Shown: positions 1-7,034, counted from the stretch's first letter. The stretch: 64,000 nt of DNA from Pseudomonadota bacterium (GCA_023405815.1 JAEXXM010000056.1:1-64000), one strand, 5' to 3'. A program made the numbers and translations. The notes: a model not told the origin generated them from the letters alone.

Positions 1-1
1 G

Positions 2-256
2 GTTGAAGGTTTATCGGGCGAGCGCGAAGCGCTGTGGGCGCGCATCGAGCGGGCGAGCTTCCTGACGCTGGACGAGAAACGCGCGGCGGTCGGCTATGGC
101 CCCGCGCCACGCGAGGAAGCGTCGACGCAGTCTGATGCGGCGTCGTCGTTCGGCGGCGATGTTGCGCCATTCGTCAAATACAGCCCCGAGCAGCCGCGAG
201 TTCCGTCCGGCAACTCCGACGGCGGGCAGTGGACGGATGGGGGTGGTGGCGGAGGT
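2..256 (+). repeat. Portal-tail/linker direct repeat, copy 1
   Basis: Reference copy inside the active fusion. Bases 86-256 recur as copy 2 (1080-1247), bases 2-256 as copy 3 (2752-3030) and bases about 120-182 as copy 4. Copies 1 and 2 are nearly identical between GCGTCGTCGTTCGGCGGCGA and the linker. Confidence 0.75.
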
Positions 257-751
257 AGTCGCAATGAGAGCAACACGCAACACGTTCGGGTCGCTCAGGC
301 GGGTGAGCGCAGGCAGCCGATCAGCGTCAGAGAGCACGATGAGAAGTACGGTGGCCACACGATAAGGCATCACGTAGGCAAGAAGGACGCCGAACTTCTC
401 GAAGCGCTAAAGAGAGACCGTCTCGATACCTTTTCGGTTACGATCGCACGCCCGAGACTAGGATCATTTGCGTCCGAGGAGATGGCGAATGATCTGGTGA
501 ACCGTACACTCGACGATCTTTCTAGCGAGGTTGAGACGTTCCTTCATGGCGTCCGGCCAAGAGTGGCTCTGATGAAGCGCTTTGGATCGGTGACGGGCAA
601 GGAGGCGTTTCGGCCCGACGCCTTTGCAGATCCCTACATTCGTCCGACGTACAGTGTCAAAGTGGTGATAGAAAGGGACGATCGATCGCCAACTGGCTAT
701 CGTCTTCTGACAGCATTTCCCTTCAATCCATTGCCCGGCGAATTAGATTAG
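2..751 (+). CDS. GTA portal protein C-terminus fused to RNase A-like (CdiA-CT type) toxin; 5' end outside window
   Basis: Only the last 249 codons are inside the window; the frame is open from the edge to TAG at 749-751. Residues 1-40 match the conserved tail of Hyphomicrobiales GTA portal proteins (FLTLDEKRAAVGYGP). Residues 64-85 are a linker, PRVPSGNSDGGQWTDG, then a Gly-rich run and VRVAQA (95-100). Residues 105-249 resemble the bacterial RNase A-like CdiA C-terminal toxin family: GGHTIRHHVG near 117-126, a Lys/Arg-rich centre with VTGKEAF, and a terminal TYSVKVVIERD ... PTGYRLLTAFPF. The family's catalytic His and Thr-x-aromatic positions appear present. The portal ring is the DNA gate of the head, so the fusion would place a nuclease in the GTA particle (inference). 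An immunity gene follows 3 nt later. Base composition looks more AT-rich by eye than in the GTA genes. The gene could instead be another truncated cassette; only upstream sequence can tell. Confidence 0.72.
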   Translation, partial: VEGLSGEREALWARIERASFLTLDEKRAAVGYGPAPREEASTQSDAASSFGGDVAPFVKYSPEQPRVPSGNSDGGQWTDGGGGGGSRNESNTQHVRVAQAGERRQPISVREHDEKYGGHTIRHHVGKKDAELLEALKRDRLDTFSVTIARPRLGSFASEEMANDLVNRTLDDLSSEVETFLHGVRPRVALMKRFGSVTGKEAFRPDAFADPYIRPTYSVKVVIERDDRSPTGYRLLTAFPFNPLPGELD

Positions 752-754
752 TAG

Positions 755-1045
755 GTGGCCGTGATCAATATCCCCTCAGAGTTCCGATATCTCGTTGGTT
801 GCTTCCATCAGGACAGCTTGGAAGGAATCGCCAGTGAACAAGAATGGATAGCGGCGGCGGTCGAGTTCCTGGGCGAGACCCAAAAGGAGGTCGTTCGCGG
901 TTTCTTGGACGATGTTCTCTCCGGTGACGTCAGCAACGCAGATTTGCGGCGCATCTGGGAATCGTCAGATCCCGACTTCCTTATTCCAAACGAGGCTGAG
1001 CTGCGCCAGTTTCTGACGCTGATGCGTAACAATCTGGGGGTGTAG
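755..1045 (+). CDS. CdiI-like immunity protein 1
   Basis: 96-residue acidic protein, start GTG at 755, three bases after the toxin stop, so probably translationally coupled. The N-terminal YLVGCFHQD resembles the FHQDW signature of CdiI_2-type contact-dependent inhibition immunity proteins; the C-terminal half has the IWESSDPDF ... LRQFLTLMR pattern also found in the second immunity gene at 1768-2055. By analogy with CDI modules it should bind and neutralise the RNase fused to the portal and so protect producer cells. Binding specificity is inferred only from position. Confidence 0.7.
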   Translation: MAVINIPSEFRYLVGCFHQDSLEGIASEQEWIAAAVEFLGETQKEVVRGFLDDVLSGDVSNADLRRIWESSDPDFLIPNEAELRQFLTLMRNNLGV

Positions 1046-1079
1046 CTGAGGCATCTACCGATGGGCTGAGTCTCAGGTG

Positions 1080-1247
1080 GCTGTCGGTTATGCCCCGGCA
1101 CCGCGTGAGGAAGCGCCGACGCAGTCTGATGCGGCGTCGTCGTTCGGCGGCGAGGTTGCGCCATTCGTCAAATACAGCCCCGACTAGCCGCGCGTCGCTG
1201 CCGGCAACTCGGACGGCGGCCAGTGGACCGACGGCGGAGGCGGTGGT
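1080..1247 (+). repeat. Portal-tail/linker direct repeat, copy 2
   Basis: Begins at the codons for AVGY and ends in the Gly-rich linker. Provides about 170 bp of homology with copy 1, in the same reading frame relative to the toxin. A single crossover between copies 1 and 2 would swap toxin 1 for toxin 2 and delete immunity 1. Confidence 0.75.
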
Positions 1248-1757
1248 TCTGGAACTAACGCGCCCAGTGAAGCCGGTGAAGGTGAGCAACTCATTCGACT
1301 GGCGCAGGCCGCCGAAGACGACGCTACTAAATATCTGGTGGATCTTGAGGAGGAAGAGGCGCGGGGCGCCCATACACTTAGATACCACATTGCTGGGAAC
1401 GACATCGCGGCGCGGGAGAAACTCGAAGCCCGAACACTTCGGACCCTTACCCATACGTACTACAAGAAGATCAACAGCACGTTCGACTCGATTGAATCGG
1501 CATCTGACTTTGTGAACAGGGTGCTTGAAGAAAGCAAAGATGCTGTCGATCTCGTTGCGAGCGGGGCCCAGCCACGCAGGTGGCTATCGAAACGTTTTGG
1601 ATATGTCACTGGGCGAGAAGCAGAGCGCGTTGGAAAGATCGACAATATCGTGATCAGGAAGACATACAGCGTCGGAGTGGAAATCCGCCATGATCCAAGA
1701 TCAAGGAAAGGATACTCTGTCCGGACAGCATTTCCGTTCAACGAGGATCCGGAGTAG
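1080..1757 (+). pseudogene. Orphan cassette 2: portal-tail fragment plus second RNase A-like toxin, broken by an in-frame TAG
   Basis: Starts abruptly inside the portal tail (AVGYAPAPREE) with no start codon of its own and runs in one frame through the linker and a second toxin to TAG at 1755-1757. The frame carries one stop, TAG at 1185-1187, where copy 1 has the CAG of EQPRV; a single C-to-T change explains it. The toxin differs in sequence from toxin 1 but shares landmarks: AHTLRYHIAG, RRWLSKRFGYVTGREAE, KTYSVGVEIRHDPRS and RTAFPFN. Pre-toxin motif IRLAQA is present. Its own immunity gene follows. The arrangement matches orphan CdiA-CT modules that are expressed only after recombination into the main gene (inference). 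An internal ATG at 1338 could give a 139-residue toxin alone. Confidence 0.68.
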
Positions 1758-1767
1758 GGATACGTGG

Positions 1768-2055
1768 ATGTCTGTGCCAGTTGAGTTCAAGAAGCTTGCC
1801 CGCCTGTTCCTGCAAGACAGTGATGAAGAGGCCCGAACCCTGTCGGAGTTTGTGTCGTTGGCAGTCCAATTGCTGGACTCGACTGATGTCCCCGGCGCAA
1901 AGGCCTATGTTGACAGCCTTCTGAGCGCTGATCTGGGGGAGGCAGAGTTGGATGCCATTTGGGAATCTTGTCACCCAAATTACGGGATCGAAGAAGGGAA
2001 GATGATCGAGTTTCTCACCGAAATCCAGCGGCAGCTTAGCAAGGCCATGGCGTAG
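1768..2055 (+). CDS. CdiI-like immunity protein 2
   Basis: 95 residues from ATG at 1768, 10 nt behind the orphan toxin, with a GGAG-type ribosome binding site around 1751. It is a diverged relative of immunity 1: FKKLARLFLQDSD parallels FRYLVGCFHQDS, and AIWESCHPNYGI ... IEFLTEIQRQL parallels IWESSDPDFLI ... LRQFLTLMR. The reading frame is intact although the toxin in front is broken, as expected if immunity must be retained while the toxin is silent. Likely cytoplasmic; cognate to toxin 2 by position. Confidence 0.68.
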   Translation: MSVPVEFKKLARLFLQDSDEEARTLSEFVSLAVQLLDSTDVPGAKAYVDSLLSADLGEAELDAIWESCHPNYGIEEGKMIEFLTEIQRQLSKAMA

Positions 2056-2104
2056 CTAACCCGAGGGGACCGTTAGCGCATGCGGGAGAACATCGAGCGT
2101 CATC

Positions 2105-2491
2105 ATGGGGTCGACAAATAGAGCTCTGCTCTTGTTGACCGGTCTCGGGTTTCTGGGGCTGGTTATCATCGTTGGAGTGTGGATCATGCCAGGTGAAGTC
2201 GCAGGTGACCGCAGTGACACCATTCTCACCGGTGGCAACGTATTCCAAACGCCTGATTTTCACTTCCACCTCTATATCGATCCCGCCAAGGGTGGCGCCG
2301 CTTCGAGCGCGCGAGAGCTCGTTGAGAGTCTCAAGCGCTTTATGTGGTCAGAACTGGAATTTGACTCTAAGACAGAAAAAGAGGCCTTCGCGCCTTCCAA
2401 ATATTCCGAGCCATATCTTCGGGACACCTACGGCGTAGCCGTTCTCATCGTTCGCGACCAACAGCTCTGGCGCCGACGTCTTCATTCCTGA
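2105..2491 (+). pseudogene. Remnant of a third RNase A-like toxin joined to a short membrane segment
   Basis: 128-residue frame. Residues 7-29 form one hydrophobic segment (LLLLTGLGFLGLVIIVGVW). From about residue 77 it matches toxin 1: TEKEAFAPSKYSEPYLRDTY followed by GVAVLIVRD aligns with TGKEAFRPDAFADPYIRPTY followed by SVKVVIERD. The catalytic GGHTIRHHVG block and the terminal LTAFPF are both missing. The frame ends in unrelated residues exactly where an immunity fragment begins in another frame, so a deletion has joined toxin 3 to immunity 3. No convincing ribosome binding site. The N-terminal 75 residues are unidentified; a small membrane protein gene fused by the same event is possible. 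Confidence 0.45.
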
Positions 2492-2549
2492 CGTGAAGAA
2501 TCTCGTAGCATTGTTCACGGAAATGAGGCGGCAGCTCCGCGCGGCATAG
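2463..2549 (+). pseudogene. Remnant of a third CdiI-like immunity gene (3' end only)
   Basis: In the frame offset from the toxin-3 remnant, about 28 codons read SGADVFIPDVKNLVALFTEM then RRQLRAA and stop at 2547-2549. This aligns with the C-termini of immunity 1 (SDPDFLIPNEAELRQFLTLM) and immunity 2 (IEFLTEIQRQLSKA). No start remains. Confidence 0.55.
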
Positions 2550-2655
2550 GAGCGGCGTTCAAGGTTACGCTCATCGCTCCGCCATGACCCTGCTCGGCAC
2601 GTATGATTGATCGCTGCCTCGCTAGGGCGACCGCCCGCCTTTTTGGCGACGTGCT

Positions 2656-3129
2656 GTGCTGCCGCTGGTCTCCCGCATGGCGAAAGCCTTCTCGGCGTGG
2701 CTTTACCCGGCCTACGGCGGCGGCGTGGAGCTGCGCCCCGACCTCGACCAGGTGGAGGGACTCTCCGCCGAGCGCGAGGCCTTGTGGGCGCGCATCGACA
2801 AGGTCTCGTTCCTGACGCTCGACGAGAAGCGCGCCGCCGTGGGCTACGAGCCGGCGCCGCGCGAAGAAGTCGAGCCGCAGCCCGGGCCAATGCGGGTGCC
2901 GGGGTTCGCCGAGGGCACCGCCTTCTTCGCTGATGAGGCGAAGGCCGGCTTCGACCCCAACCAGCCGCGCGTTCCGGCCGGCGACTCCGACGGCGGCCAA
3001 TGGACCGACGGCGGCGGTGGAGGAGGTGGCAGCAGTAGAAGCAGTGGTGGTGGGTCGAGCAGCTCTCGCTCCTCGGGCGTCCGCGTAGCGCAAGCCAACA
3101 CGGGAGGTCGCGTCGGCGCCAGTCGATGA
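2656..3129 (+). pseudogene. Displaced portal 3' end with linker, toxin lost
   Basis: Open frame from GTG at 2656. It contains a longer piece of GTA portal tail than the other copies: VLPLVSRMAKAFSAWLYPAY, then VEGLSAEREALWARIDKVSF and LTLDEKRAAVGYEPAPREE. It continues into FDPNQPRVPAGDSDGGQWTD, a long Gly/Ser linker and VRVAQANTGG, and stops at 3127-3129 shortly afterwards with no toxin domain. Probably the ancestral end of the portal gene, left next to the protease when cassettes were inserted upstream. It could alternatively be expressed as a free portal-tail peptide. The residue sequence upstream of 2656 no longer looks like portal. Confidence 0.6.
2752..3030 (+). repeat. Portal-tail/linker direct repeat, copy 3
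   Basis: Diverged but longer copy, covering VEGLS through QWTDGGGGGG. It carries an insertion of about 17 codons between the portal tail and PRVPAG compared with copy 1. Confidence 0.65.
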
Positions 3130-3182
3130 TGTGTCATCGTTCGGCGGCGATGATGCGCCATTCGTCAAGTACAGCCCCGATC
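3117..3182 (+). repeat. Portal-tail/linker direct repeat, copy 4 (short)
   Basis: About 65 bp nearly identical to the stretch of copy 1 encoding SSFGGDVAPFVKYSP. It is out of frame with copy 3, which ends just before it. Confidence 0.6.
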
Positions 3183-3211
3183 CAGGTATTCACACAATTC
3201 GGAGACATTGA
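3125..3211 (+). pseudogene. Fourth linker copy with toxin active-site scar, overlapping the protease start
   Basis: A frame of 28 codons reads SSFGGDDAPFVKYSPD, which matches the portal-linker segment of copies 1 and 2 (SSFGGDVAPFVKYSPE), then jumps to HTIRRH and TGA at 3209-3211. HTIRRH resembles the toxin's HTIRHH block, so a deletion seems to have removed the linker and left the first toxin motif. The TGA overlaps the protease ATG (TGATG), preserving coupling between a portal-toxin frame and gp4. Confidence 0.45.
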
Positions 3212-3936
3212 TGCTGGCAACTGCAGCTGCGCAGCCTCGCGGCGGCGTGCGCGAAAATGCGCGTGCGCACGAGGTGAAGTTCACGGCGCTGAACCTCAAG
3301 GGCGTCGAGGTGGATGGCAGCTTTGCAGGCTACGCCAGCATGTTTCATCGCGAGGACCTTGCTGGCGACGTCGTCATGCCAGGCGCCTTCGCCGATAGTC
3401 TGAAAGCGCGCGGCGTAACCGGCATCAAGATGCTGTTCCAGCACGACGCGAACCAGCCGATCGGCGTGTGGACGGCGCTGCGCGAGGACGGGCGCGGCCT
3501 TTATGTCGAGGGACGCCTGATGGCGGAGGTCGCCAAGGCGCGGGAGGTGCACGCGCTGATGCGTGCCGGCGCGCTCGATGGTCTCTCGATCGGCTTTCGC
3601 ACCGTCAAGGGGCGGCGCGACCGCGCGAGCGGGGTAAGGCGCCTGGAAAAGATCGACCTGTGGGAGATTTCGGTCGTCACCTTTCCGCTGCTGCCGGAGG
3701 CGCGCGTGCAGGCGATGAAGGCTTCGCCCTTCGCAGGCGTGCTGCCGACCGAGCGGGAACTCGAACGCTGGCTCACGCGGGATGCTGGGCTGAAGCGATC
3801 GGAAGCGCGCGCGCTGATGGGCGCGGGCTTCAAAGGCCTCAAGGCCCTGCGGGATGCGGGCCGGCATGAAACCGAGGAGACGGTGCTGGCGAAGCGCATC
3901 CGCGCCGCGGCGGCGTCCCTCACCAGCAACACGTAA
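3211..3936 (+). CDS. HK97-family prohead protease (GTA gp4)
   Basis: Serine protease that trims the capsid delta domain during head maturation. 241 residues from ATG at 3211, preceded by GGAG at 3201-3204 with 6-nt spacing. Fold landmarks are FAGYASMFHREDLAGD near the N-terminus, the presumed catalytic His in MLFQHDANQPIG (about residue 77), the catalytic Ser in LDGLSIGFR (about 126) and KIDLWEISVVTFPLLPEA. The region after about residue 185 is an extra tail. Followed 15 nt later by the capsid gene, the normal GTA order. Its translation start overlaps the stop of a toxin-linker scar. Confidence 0.9.
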   Translation: MLATAAAQPRGGVRENARAHEVKFTALNLKGVEVDGSFAGYASMFHREDLAGDVVMPGAFADSLKARGVTGIKMLFQHDANQPIGVWTALREDGRGLYVEGRLMAEVAKAREVHALMRAGALDGLSIGFRTVKGRRDRASGVRRLEKIDLWEISVVTFPLLPEARVQAMKASPFAGVLPTERELERWLTRDAGLKRSEARALMGAGFKGLKALRDAGRHETEETVLAKRIRAAAASLTSNT

Positions 3937-3951
3937 CAAAGGAAGAGACAT

Positions 3952-5184
3952 ATGTCGGAACTGGAAACGAAGGCGGGTGGCGGAAGCGTCGGTGCCGCCT
4001 TCGAGGACTTCATGCGCGCCTTCGAGGCGTTCAAGGAAACGAACGACGAGCGGCTCTACAGCCTCGAGCGGCGCTCAGTGAGCGATCCCTTGATCGAGGA
4101 GAAGCTCGCCCGTATCGACCGGGCGCTCGATGACCATCGTCGCGTCGTCGACGACCTGGCGCTGAAGGCCGCGCGTCCGGCCATCGGCGGCGCTGGTCCG
4201 CGCTCCGGCGCGTCGCTCGCCCACAAGTCGGCGTTCGATATCTACGTGCGCAAGGGCGAGCCTGGCGTGCTGCGCGACCTGGAACGCAAGGCGCTGTCGG
4301 TCGGCTCCGATCCCGACGGCGGCTATCTCGTGCCGGAGGAGACCGAGCGCACGGTGAACCGCGCGCTGCGCGACATCTCGCCCATCCGCGCCATCGCCGG
4401 CATCCGCCAGGTGTCGGGTTCGGTCTACAAGCGGCCGTTCTCCATCACCGGCCCAGCGACGGGCTGGGTGGCAGAGACGGCGTCGCGCCCGCAGACCAAT
4501 GCGCCGACGCTGGATGAACTATCGTTCCCGACGACGGAGCTCTACGCCATGCCGGCGGCGACGCCGTCGCTGCTCGACGATGCCGCGGTCGATATCGACG
4601 AATGGTTGGCGGAAGAGGTGCGCGTCGCCTTTGCCGAGCAGGAGGGCACTGCGTTCGTCACTGGCAACGGCACCAACAAGCCGAAGGGCTTCCTTGCTTA
4701 CACGGCGGTCGCCAATGCCTCGTGGACGCACGGCAACCTCGGCTTCATCGCCACGGGCACCGACGGCGCATTCCCGGCGGCCGATCCGGCGGACAAGCTG
4801 ATCGACCTCATCTATGCGCTGAAGGCCGGCTATCGCGCCAACGCGCACTTCGTGATGAACCGCGCGACGCAGTCGGTCATCCGCAAGATGAAGGACGGCG
4901 ACGACAACTATCTTTGGCAGCCCTCGGGCGCGCCGGGCGAGGCGCCGACGCTGATGGGCTATCCGATCGCGGAGTCGGAGGACATGCCGAACATCGCGGC
5001 CGACAGCCTGAGCGTCGCGTTCGGCGATTTCCGCCGCGGCTACCTCATCGTCGACCGCGTCGGCATCCGCGTGCTGCGCGATCCCTACTCGGCGAAGCCG
5101 TACGTGCTCTTCTACACGACGAAGCGGGTCGGCGGCGGCGTTGCCGACTTCGAGGCGATCAAGCTCCTGAAGTTCGGCGATTAA
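3952..5184 (+). CDS. Major capsid protein, HK97 fold (GTA gp5)
   Basis: 410 residues, ATG at 3952 behind AAAGGAAG. Residues 1-105 are a charged, probably coiled-coil scaffold (delta) domain ending near ARPAIGGAGPRSG; the protease likely cleaves around here. The mature HK97 fold follows with the hallmark SVGSDPDGGYLVPEETERTV, then FVTGNGTNKPKGFL, FVMNRATQSVIRKMKDG and FGDFRRGYLIVDRVGIRVLR. Forms the icosahedral shell of the GTA particle. Confidence 0.93.
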   Translation: MSELETKAGGGSVGAAFEDFMRAFEAFKETNDERLYSLERRSVSDPLIEEKLARIDRALDDHRRVVDDLALKAARPAIGGAGPRSGASLAHKSAFDIYVRKGEPGVLRDLERKALSVGSDPDGGYLVPEETERTVNRALRDISPIRAIAGIRQVSGSVYKRPFSITGPATGWVAETASRPQTNAPTLDELSFPTTELYAMPAATPSLLDDAAVDIDEWLAEEVRVAFAEQEGTAFVTGNGTNKPKGFLAYTAVANASWTHGNLGFIATGTDGAFPAADPADKLIDLIYALKAGYRANAHFVMNRATQSVIRKMKDGDDNYLWQPSGAPGEAPTLMGYPIAESEDMPNIAADSLSVAFGDFRRGYLIVDRVGIRVLRDPYSAKPYVLFYTTKRVGGGVADFEAIKLLKFGD

Positions 5185-5235
5185 CCGCGCGAGTTGTCAT
5201 CCCCGGTGAAGCGGAACCTTGAAGCAGCGACAACT

Positions 5236-5368
5236 GTCATCCTCGGCCTTGGGCCGAGGACCCAGCTTGCAGCTTGCTCACGGGATGGCCGTTTGGCGCT
5301 GACGTACAAATCTCTCTTGCGTCGGTGCTCGCTGATGGGTGGGTCCTCGGGACAAGCCCGAGGATGAC
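5236..5368. repeat. REP-like paired palindrome 1
   Basis: Two inverted arms, GTCATCCTCGGCCTTGGGCC... and its mirror ...GACAAGCCCGAGGATGAC, about 75 bp apart, each arm itself a hairpin. The same GTCATCCTCGGG...CCCGAGGA unit recurs after gp8 and around the gp15/lysin gap. Sits in the 423-bp gap between capsid and connector. Confidence 0.8.
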
Positions 5369-5438
5369 ACCTTTTTGTTTGGCGTCGCGGTTCCTCCCCC
5401 CGCGTCGCCAAGGTGCCGTGCTCCGCACGGACGCCGAA

Positions 5439-5473
5439 GCGGGACCGCCGTTTTCCCCTGGCGGCGGTCCCGC
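5439..5473. terminator. Strong hairpin between capsid and connector genes
   Basis: Perfect 12-bp inverted repeat GCGGGACCGCCG / CGGCGGTCCCGC with an 11-base loop, in a stretch (5369-5607) holding no gene. No T-run follows, so it may be an mRNA-stabilising hairpin that keeps capsid message in excess rather than a true terminator. The rest of the gap is GC-rich and featureless up to the gp6 ribosome binding site. Confidence 0.45.
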
Positions 5474-5607
5474 AGCTTATTTCGCTCACGCTGGCTGATC
5501 CGCGCGTTCGCGCGGGCCAGCTGCGCGGGCGCGCCGCACTGGCGGCGGCTCGCCTTGCTCGCCGGTCGCTTCGCGGCCGTTGCCTGATCAACCAACAAAG
5601 GAACCGC

Positions 5608-6180
5608 ATGGCCCTGGTGATGACCAGCGCGCCTGCCTTGGAGCCGGTGACGGTGGCCGAGGCGAAGGCGCATTTGCGTGTCGATAGCGCCGCCGAGGAT
5701 GCGCTGATCGCGAGTCTCATCCTGACGGCGCGGCTGCATATCGAAACGGCGCTAGGACTGGCGCTCATCACGCAAGGCTGGCGCCTGTCGCTCGACCGTT
5801 GGCCCGAGGCGCGCGAGGTCGAGCTGCCGCTGCGGCCGCTGCAGGCGGTCGAGGAGGTGCGAATCATCGGCGCCGACGGCGAAGCGACAGTCATCGCGGC
5901 GAGCCAATATCTCGTCGATGTCGGTAGCTCGCCACCGCGGCTGGTGCGCCGGAATGCGCTTCCCGCACCGGGGCCGGCGGTGAACGGAATCGAGATCGAT
6001 CTCATCGCGGGATATGGCGACGAGGCGAGCGACGTTCCGGCGACGATCCGCCAGGCGCTGCTGCTGCTCGTTGCGCATTGGCACGAGCATCGCCATCCGA
6101 TCGATGTCGGTGCGGCCGATACGGCCGTTCCTGCTGCGGTGTCGGAGCTGCTGATGCCGTTCCGGGTGGCGCGGCTATGA
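5608..6180 (+). CDS. Head-tail connector protein (GTA gp6, HK97 gp6-like)
   Basis: 190 residues, ATG at 5608 with AAAGGA 6 nt upstream. Begins with the typical PALEPVTVAEAKAHLRVD...EDALIASLILTARLHIETA of phage gp6-like connector proteins, and has the middle IDLIAGYGDEASDVPATIRQ (about 130-150) and the HWHEHRHP segment. It docks on the portal ring and links head to tail. Stop codon overlaps the gp7 start (ATGA). Confidence 0.9.
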   Translation: MALVMTSAPALEPVTVAEAKAHLRVDSAAEDALIASLILTARLHIETALGLALITQGWRLSLDRWPEAREVELPLRPLQAVEEVRIIGADGEATVIAASQYLVDVGSSPPRLVRRNALPAPGPAVNGIEIDLIAGYGDEASDVPATIRQALLLLVAHWHEHRHPIDVGAADTAVPAAVSELLMPFRVARL

Positions 6181-6509
6181 GCGGAGGCATTCACATCGGC
6201 GAGCTGCGCGAGCGGCTGGTGCTGGAGGCTCCGGCTCGCACATCGGACGGCGGGGGCGGCGCGTCGGTGACCTGGGGTGAAGTCGCCGTGCTGTGGGCAA
6301 AGGTGACTGCGCGCGGGGGCACCGAGAGCTACGAGCTCGACCGCGTTGCCGGCAAGGCGAGCCATGAGATTGTCATTCGCCACCGCAGCGATGTGACGCC
6401 ATCGATGCGGTTCCGGCTCGGCGCGCGGCTCTTCGATATCCGCGCGGCATTCGACGCCGATGGCCGACGCCAATGGCTCATATGCCTTGCCGAGGAGCGG
6501 GACCTGTGA
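6177..6509 (+). CDS. Head-tail adaptor/stopper (GTA gp7)
   Basis: 110 residues. ATG at 6177 overlaps the gp6 stop. IGELRERLVLEAPARTSDGG followed by WGEVAVLWAKVTARGGTE and RHRSDVTPSMRFRLGARLFD are characteristic of the phage head-tail adaptor (SPP1 gp16-like) family. Beta-barrel ring under the connector. Confidence 0.88.
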   Translation: MSGGIHIGELRERLVLEAPARTSDGGGGASVTWGEVAVLWAKVTARGGTESYELDRVAGKASHEIVIRHRSDVTPSMRFRLGARLFDIRAAFDADGRRQWLICLAEERDL

Positions 6510-6685
6510 AGCTCGGCGTATCGGTGACGCGCCTCAACGAGGCGGCACTTTTGGCGCGTACGCGGGAGCTCGTGGCGCGCCGGCGTGAGGCGGAGCGTAC
6601 GCGTTTTGAGGCAAGCGAGGTGAGCGATGGCGAGCGCGAGCTGGGCGCTGCAGCAGGCGATCTACGCCAGCCTGACGAGCGATAG
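6506..6685 (+). CDS. Small protein of unknown function, possible gp7.1/HK97 gp10 remnant
   Basis: 59 residues from GTG at 6506, overlapping the gp7 stop by the GTGA pattern and running 59 nt into the next gene in another frame. Very charged (ELVARRREAERTRFEAS), probably helical. HK97-type clusters often carry an HK97 gp10-like gene here, so this could be a truncated relict or merely a leader that brings ribosomes to the gp8 start, whose GAGGTGAGCG site lies inside it. No domain recognised. Confidence 0.35.
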   Translation: MKLGVSVTRLNEAALLARTRELVARRREAERTRFEASEVSDGERELGAAAGDLRQPDER

Positions 6686-7034
6686 CGCGCTTGTCGCGCT
6701 GCTGGGTGGTGAGCGCGTCTATGACGATGTGCCGGAGCGCAAGATGTTCCCCTACGTGACATTCGCTCCGACTTCGGAGCGGGACTGGAGCACCGGCAGC
6801 GATGCTGGCACTGAGCACGGCGTCGTGCTGCACGTCTGGTCGCGCGGGGCGGGACGCAAGGAGGCTCTGGCGATCATGGAGGCCGTACGTGTGCGGCTGC
6901 ACGATGCGGCACTGACGCCAGAAGACCATCGGCTGGTGAACTTGCGGCACGAATCCGCGGAGGTACGGCGCGACGCCGACGGCGAGACGTATCATGGCAT
7001 CGTGCGATTTCGTGCGGTCACGGAGCCGGTGTGA
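6627..7034 (+). CDS. DUF3168 protein, tail terminator-like (GTA gp8)
   Basis: 135 residues, ATG at 6627 with GAGGTGAG 4 nt upstream. The pattern WALQQAIYASLTSDSALVAL, GGERVYDDVPERKMFPYVTF and then HVWSRGAGRKEALAIMEAVR is typical of DUF3168 phage proteins, which cap the tail tube and join it to the head. Overlaps the preceding small frame. Confidence 0.9.
   Translation: MASASWALQQAIYASLTSDSALVALLGGERVYDDVPERKMFPYVTFAPTSERDWSTGSDAGTEHGVVLHVWSRGAGRKEALAIMEAVRVRLHDAALTPEDHRLVNLRHESAEVRRDADGETYHGIVRFRAVTEPV

Noticed and set aside
5369..5607. Possible small gene between capsid and connector (open frames in 5373-5600)
   Set aside because: All frames there are Arg/Pro-rich translations of GC-rich repeats without a ribosome binding site; gp6 has a good start at 5608.
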